Below, piece after piece: positions 63,416 to 64,000 of a DNA stretch of 64,000 nt (the first letter of the stretch is position 1; every line of letters starts with the position of its first letter). Position numbers and translations under genes: made by a program. Under the pieces are notes generated by a model. That model ran no database searches and had not been told where the DNA came from. It was given only the letters and a program-made list of their open reading frames with translations. Origin of the DNA: Syntrophales bacterium (GTDB lineage Bacteria > Desulfobacterota > Syntrophia > Syntrophales > UBA8958); the NCBI GenBank assembly GCA_026417625.1, contig JAOACW010000003.1, positions 1 through 64,000 of the forward strand, given 5' to 3'.

Positions 63416-63799
63416 CTATTTTTCCGTCTCTGTCCCTCTTGCCAGTGCAAAGGGTGTCTGAATCTCACCCCCCAAGATGTGTCTTCTGAATACCTGCCGC
63501 ATTTTGTTCGCATTCATAAGTTCGTATTTAATGGGTTCTTGACCGCGAATCTCCACAGTAACAATTGGTTCACGACTGCAAAGACCTATACATCCCGAGG
63601 TTGTAACAATAATATCCGTTGCCCCTGCCTCCTCAATTTCCTGCATAAGTGTATCAAGTACTGTTTTTGCCCCTGCTGCAAGTCCACATGTTCCCATATG
63701 GACGGTGATCTTCACTCGTTTGCCATCTTCTCGGAGGGAGGTTTGGGCCTGTATCTTTTCTTTTATCTTTTTCAAATCTTCAATGGTTATTTTAGCCAT
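63416..63799 (-). CDS. Thioredoxin-like [2Fe-2S] ferredoxin (HndB-like)
   Basis: 127 residues, soluble. Cysteines in GTCGLAAGA (near residue 38) and SGCIGLCS (near 70) form the pattern of thioredoxin-fold [2Fe-2S] ferredoxins such as HndB of NADP-reducing hydrogenases. An amphipathic helix starts the protein (TIEDLKKIKEKIQAQ). It lies between the nuoE-like gene and the NuoF-GltD fusion, 21 bp before the latter, so it should be a subunit of the same complex. Confidence 0.88.
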   Translation of the reverse strand: MAKITIEDLKKIKEKIQAQTSLREDGKRVKITVHMGTCGLAAGAKTVLDTLMQEIEEAGATDIIVTTSGCIGLCSREPIVTVEIRGQEPIKYELMNANKMRQVFRRHILGGEIQTPFALARGTETEK

Positions 63800-63818
63800 G
63801 GCGTTACCTTTCTTTTCT

Positions 63819-64000
63819 TTACGAATATTGGCTTAGTATGTCTTTTACTTTTGCGGGTTTTACGCGGCCGTGCACGTCTTTGTCCACCAATATAACAGGG
63901 CCTAGACCACAGGCTCCGAGACAACGCACCGTTTCAAAGGTGAATTTTCTGTCGGGCGTTGTTTCTCCTTCTTTGATTCCGTATGTTTTTTCTATGGTTT
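63819..64000 (-). CDS. NuoE/HndA-like [2Fe-2S] subunit (5' partial)
   Basis: Only the last 60 codons lie inside the window. They read KFTFETVRCLGACGLGPVIL, with the second cysteine pair of the NuoE/24-kDa thioredoxin-like [2Fe-2S] fold, and end in KVKDILSQYS. The gene continues beyond base 64000. It starts the set NuoE, HndB-like and NuoF-GltD, which is the usual order for NADH-linked soluble hydrogenase or formate dehydrogenase modules. Confidence 0.85.
   Translation of the reverse strand, partial: TIEKTYGIKEGETTPDRKFTFETVRCLGACGLGPVILVDKDVHGRVKPAKVKDILSQYS

Noticed and set aside
1-64000. tRNA, rRNA, CRISPR arrays, insertion sequences or prophage genes
   Set aside because: None of the short gaps folds into a cloverleaf that I can recognise, no spaced direct repeats were seen, and no transposase, integrase or phage structural gene is present.

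Overview
The window looks like a piece of the chromosome of an anaerobic, Gram-negative bacterium of the Desulfobacterota (old Deltaproteobacteria) type, possibly a syntroph or sulfate-reducer relative. This is inference from gene content: a FixABCX-type electron-transfer set built around an acyl-CoA dehydrogenase, a NuoE / thioredoxin-like ferredoxin / NuoF-GltD fusion set, an acyl-CoA carboxyltransferase, CarD, a DUF6178-like protein, many lipoproteins and an Mla-type lipid transport operon. Genes are packed tightly with frequent 1-8 bp overlaps. I saw no rRNA, tRNA, CRISPR array, insertion sequence or prophage, and there is no gene-free stretch over 300 bp.

Layout. 1-4082 (+): fixC (cut by the window start), fixX, acyl-CoA dehydrogenase, etfB/fixA, etfA/fixB. 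16088-4109 (-): a same-strand housekeeping run of J-domain protein, mutL, miaA, SLH/TPR lipoprotein, valS, nadC, birA, coaX, coaE, gamma-carbonic anhydrase and a D,D-carboxypeptidase. 25400-16171 (-): a self-contained five-gene operon of exported proteins made of FlgT-, CsgG-, GNA1162-, LPP20-, TPR-, fibronectin III- and beta-helix-like modules, with a candidate promoter in front and a strong terminator behind. One member is split by a frameshift in a run of six G. 28279-25459 (-): pgk, truA, rmlD. 28471-30039 (+): acyl-CoA carboxyltransferase with a clear terminator. 37600-30091 (-): coiled-coil protein, pcm, LysM/M23 lipoprotein, radical SAM protein, carD, PIN-TRAM protein, ispD, ispF, gltX. 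37729-39863 (+): phosphoglycerate mutase and a macro-domain protein. 42904-39849 (-): FAH-family hydrolase, degP, endonuclease III-like protein. 43003-45912 (+): mlaE, a degenerate ABC ATPase, mlaD, lipoprotein. 53265-45929 (-): DUF6178-like gene, ogt, YhcC-like radical SAM protein, hisH, hisF, alcohol dehydrogenase, pdxS, pdxT. 60157-53288 (-): five genes of GT4 glycosyltransferases and GH130 enzymes behind a consensus-like promoter. 64000-60338 (-): nuoE (partial), thioredoxin-like ferredoxin, and a NuoF-GltD fusion.

The most striking single gene is the phosphoglycerate mutase at 37729-39312. Its sequence is a clean circular permutation of cofactor-independent phosphoglycerate mutase: the normal C-terminal half comes first and the normal N-terminal half second, joined by a short linker, with almost all catalytic residues kept. 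The two best candidates for little-described multi-gene systems are the FlgT/CsgG/beta-helix envelope operon and the GT4/GH130 glycan operon, in which one glycosyltransferase is fused to a mannose-6-phosphate-isomerase-type cupin and another to a probable (alpha/alpha)6 glycosidase-like domain. A further oddity is the Mla operon, whose ATPase position holds a short protein without Walker A, without the signature motif and without the catalytic glutamate.
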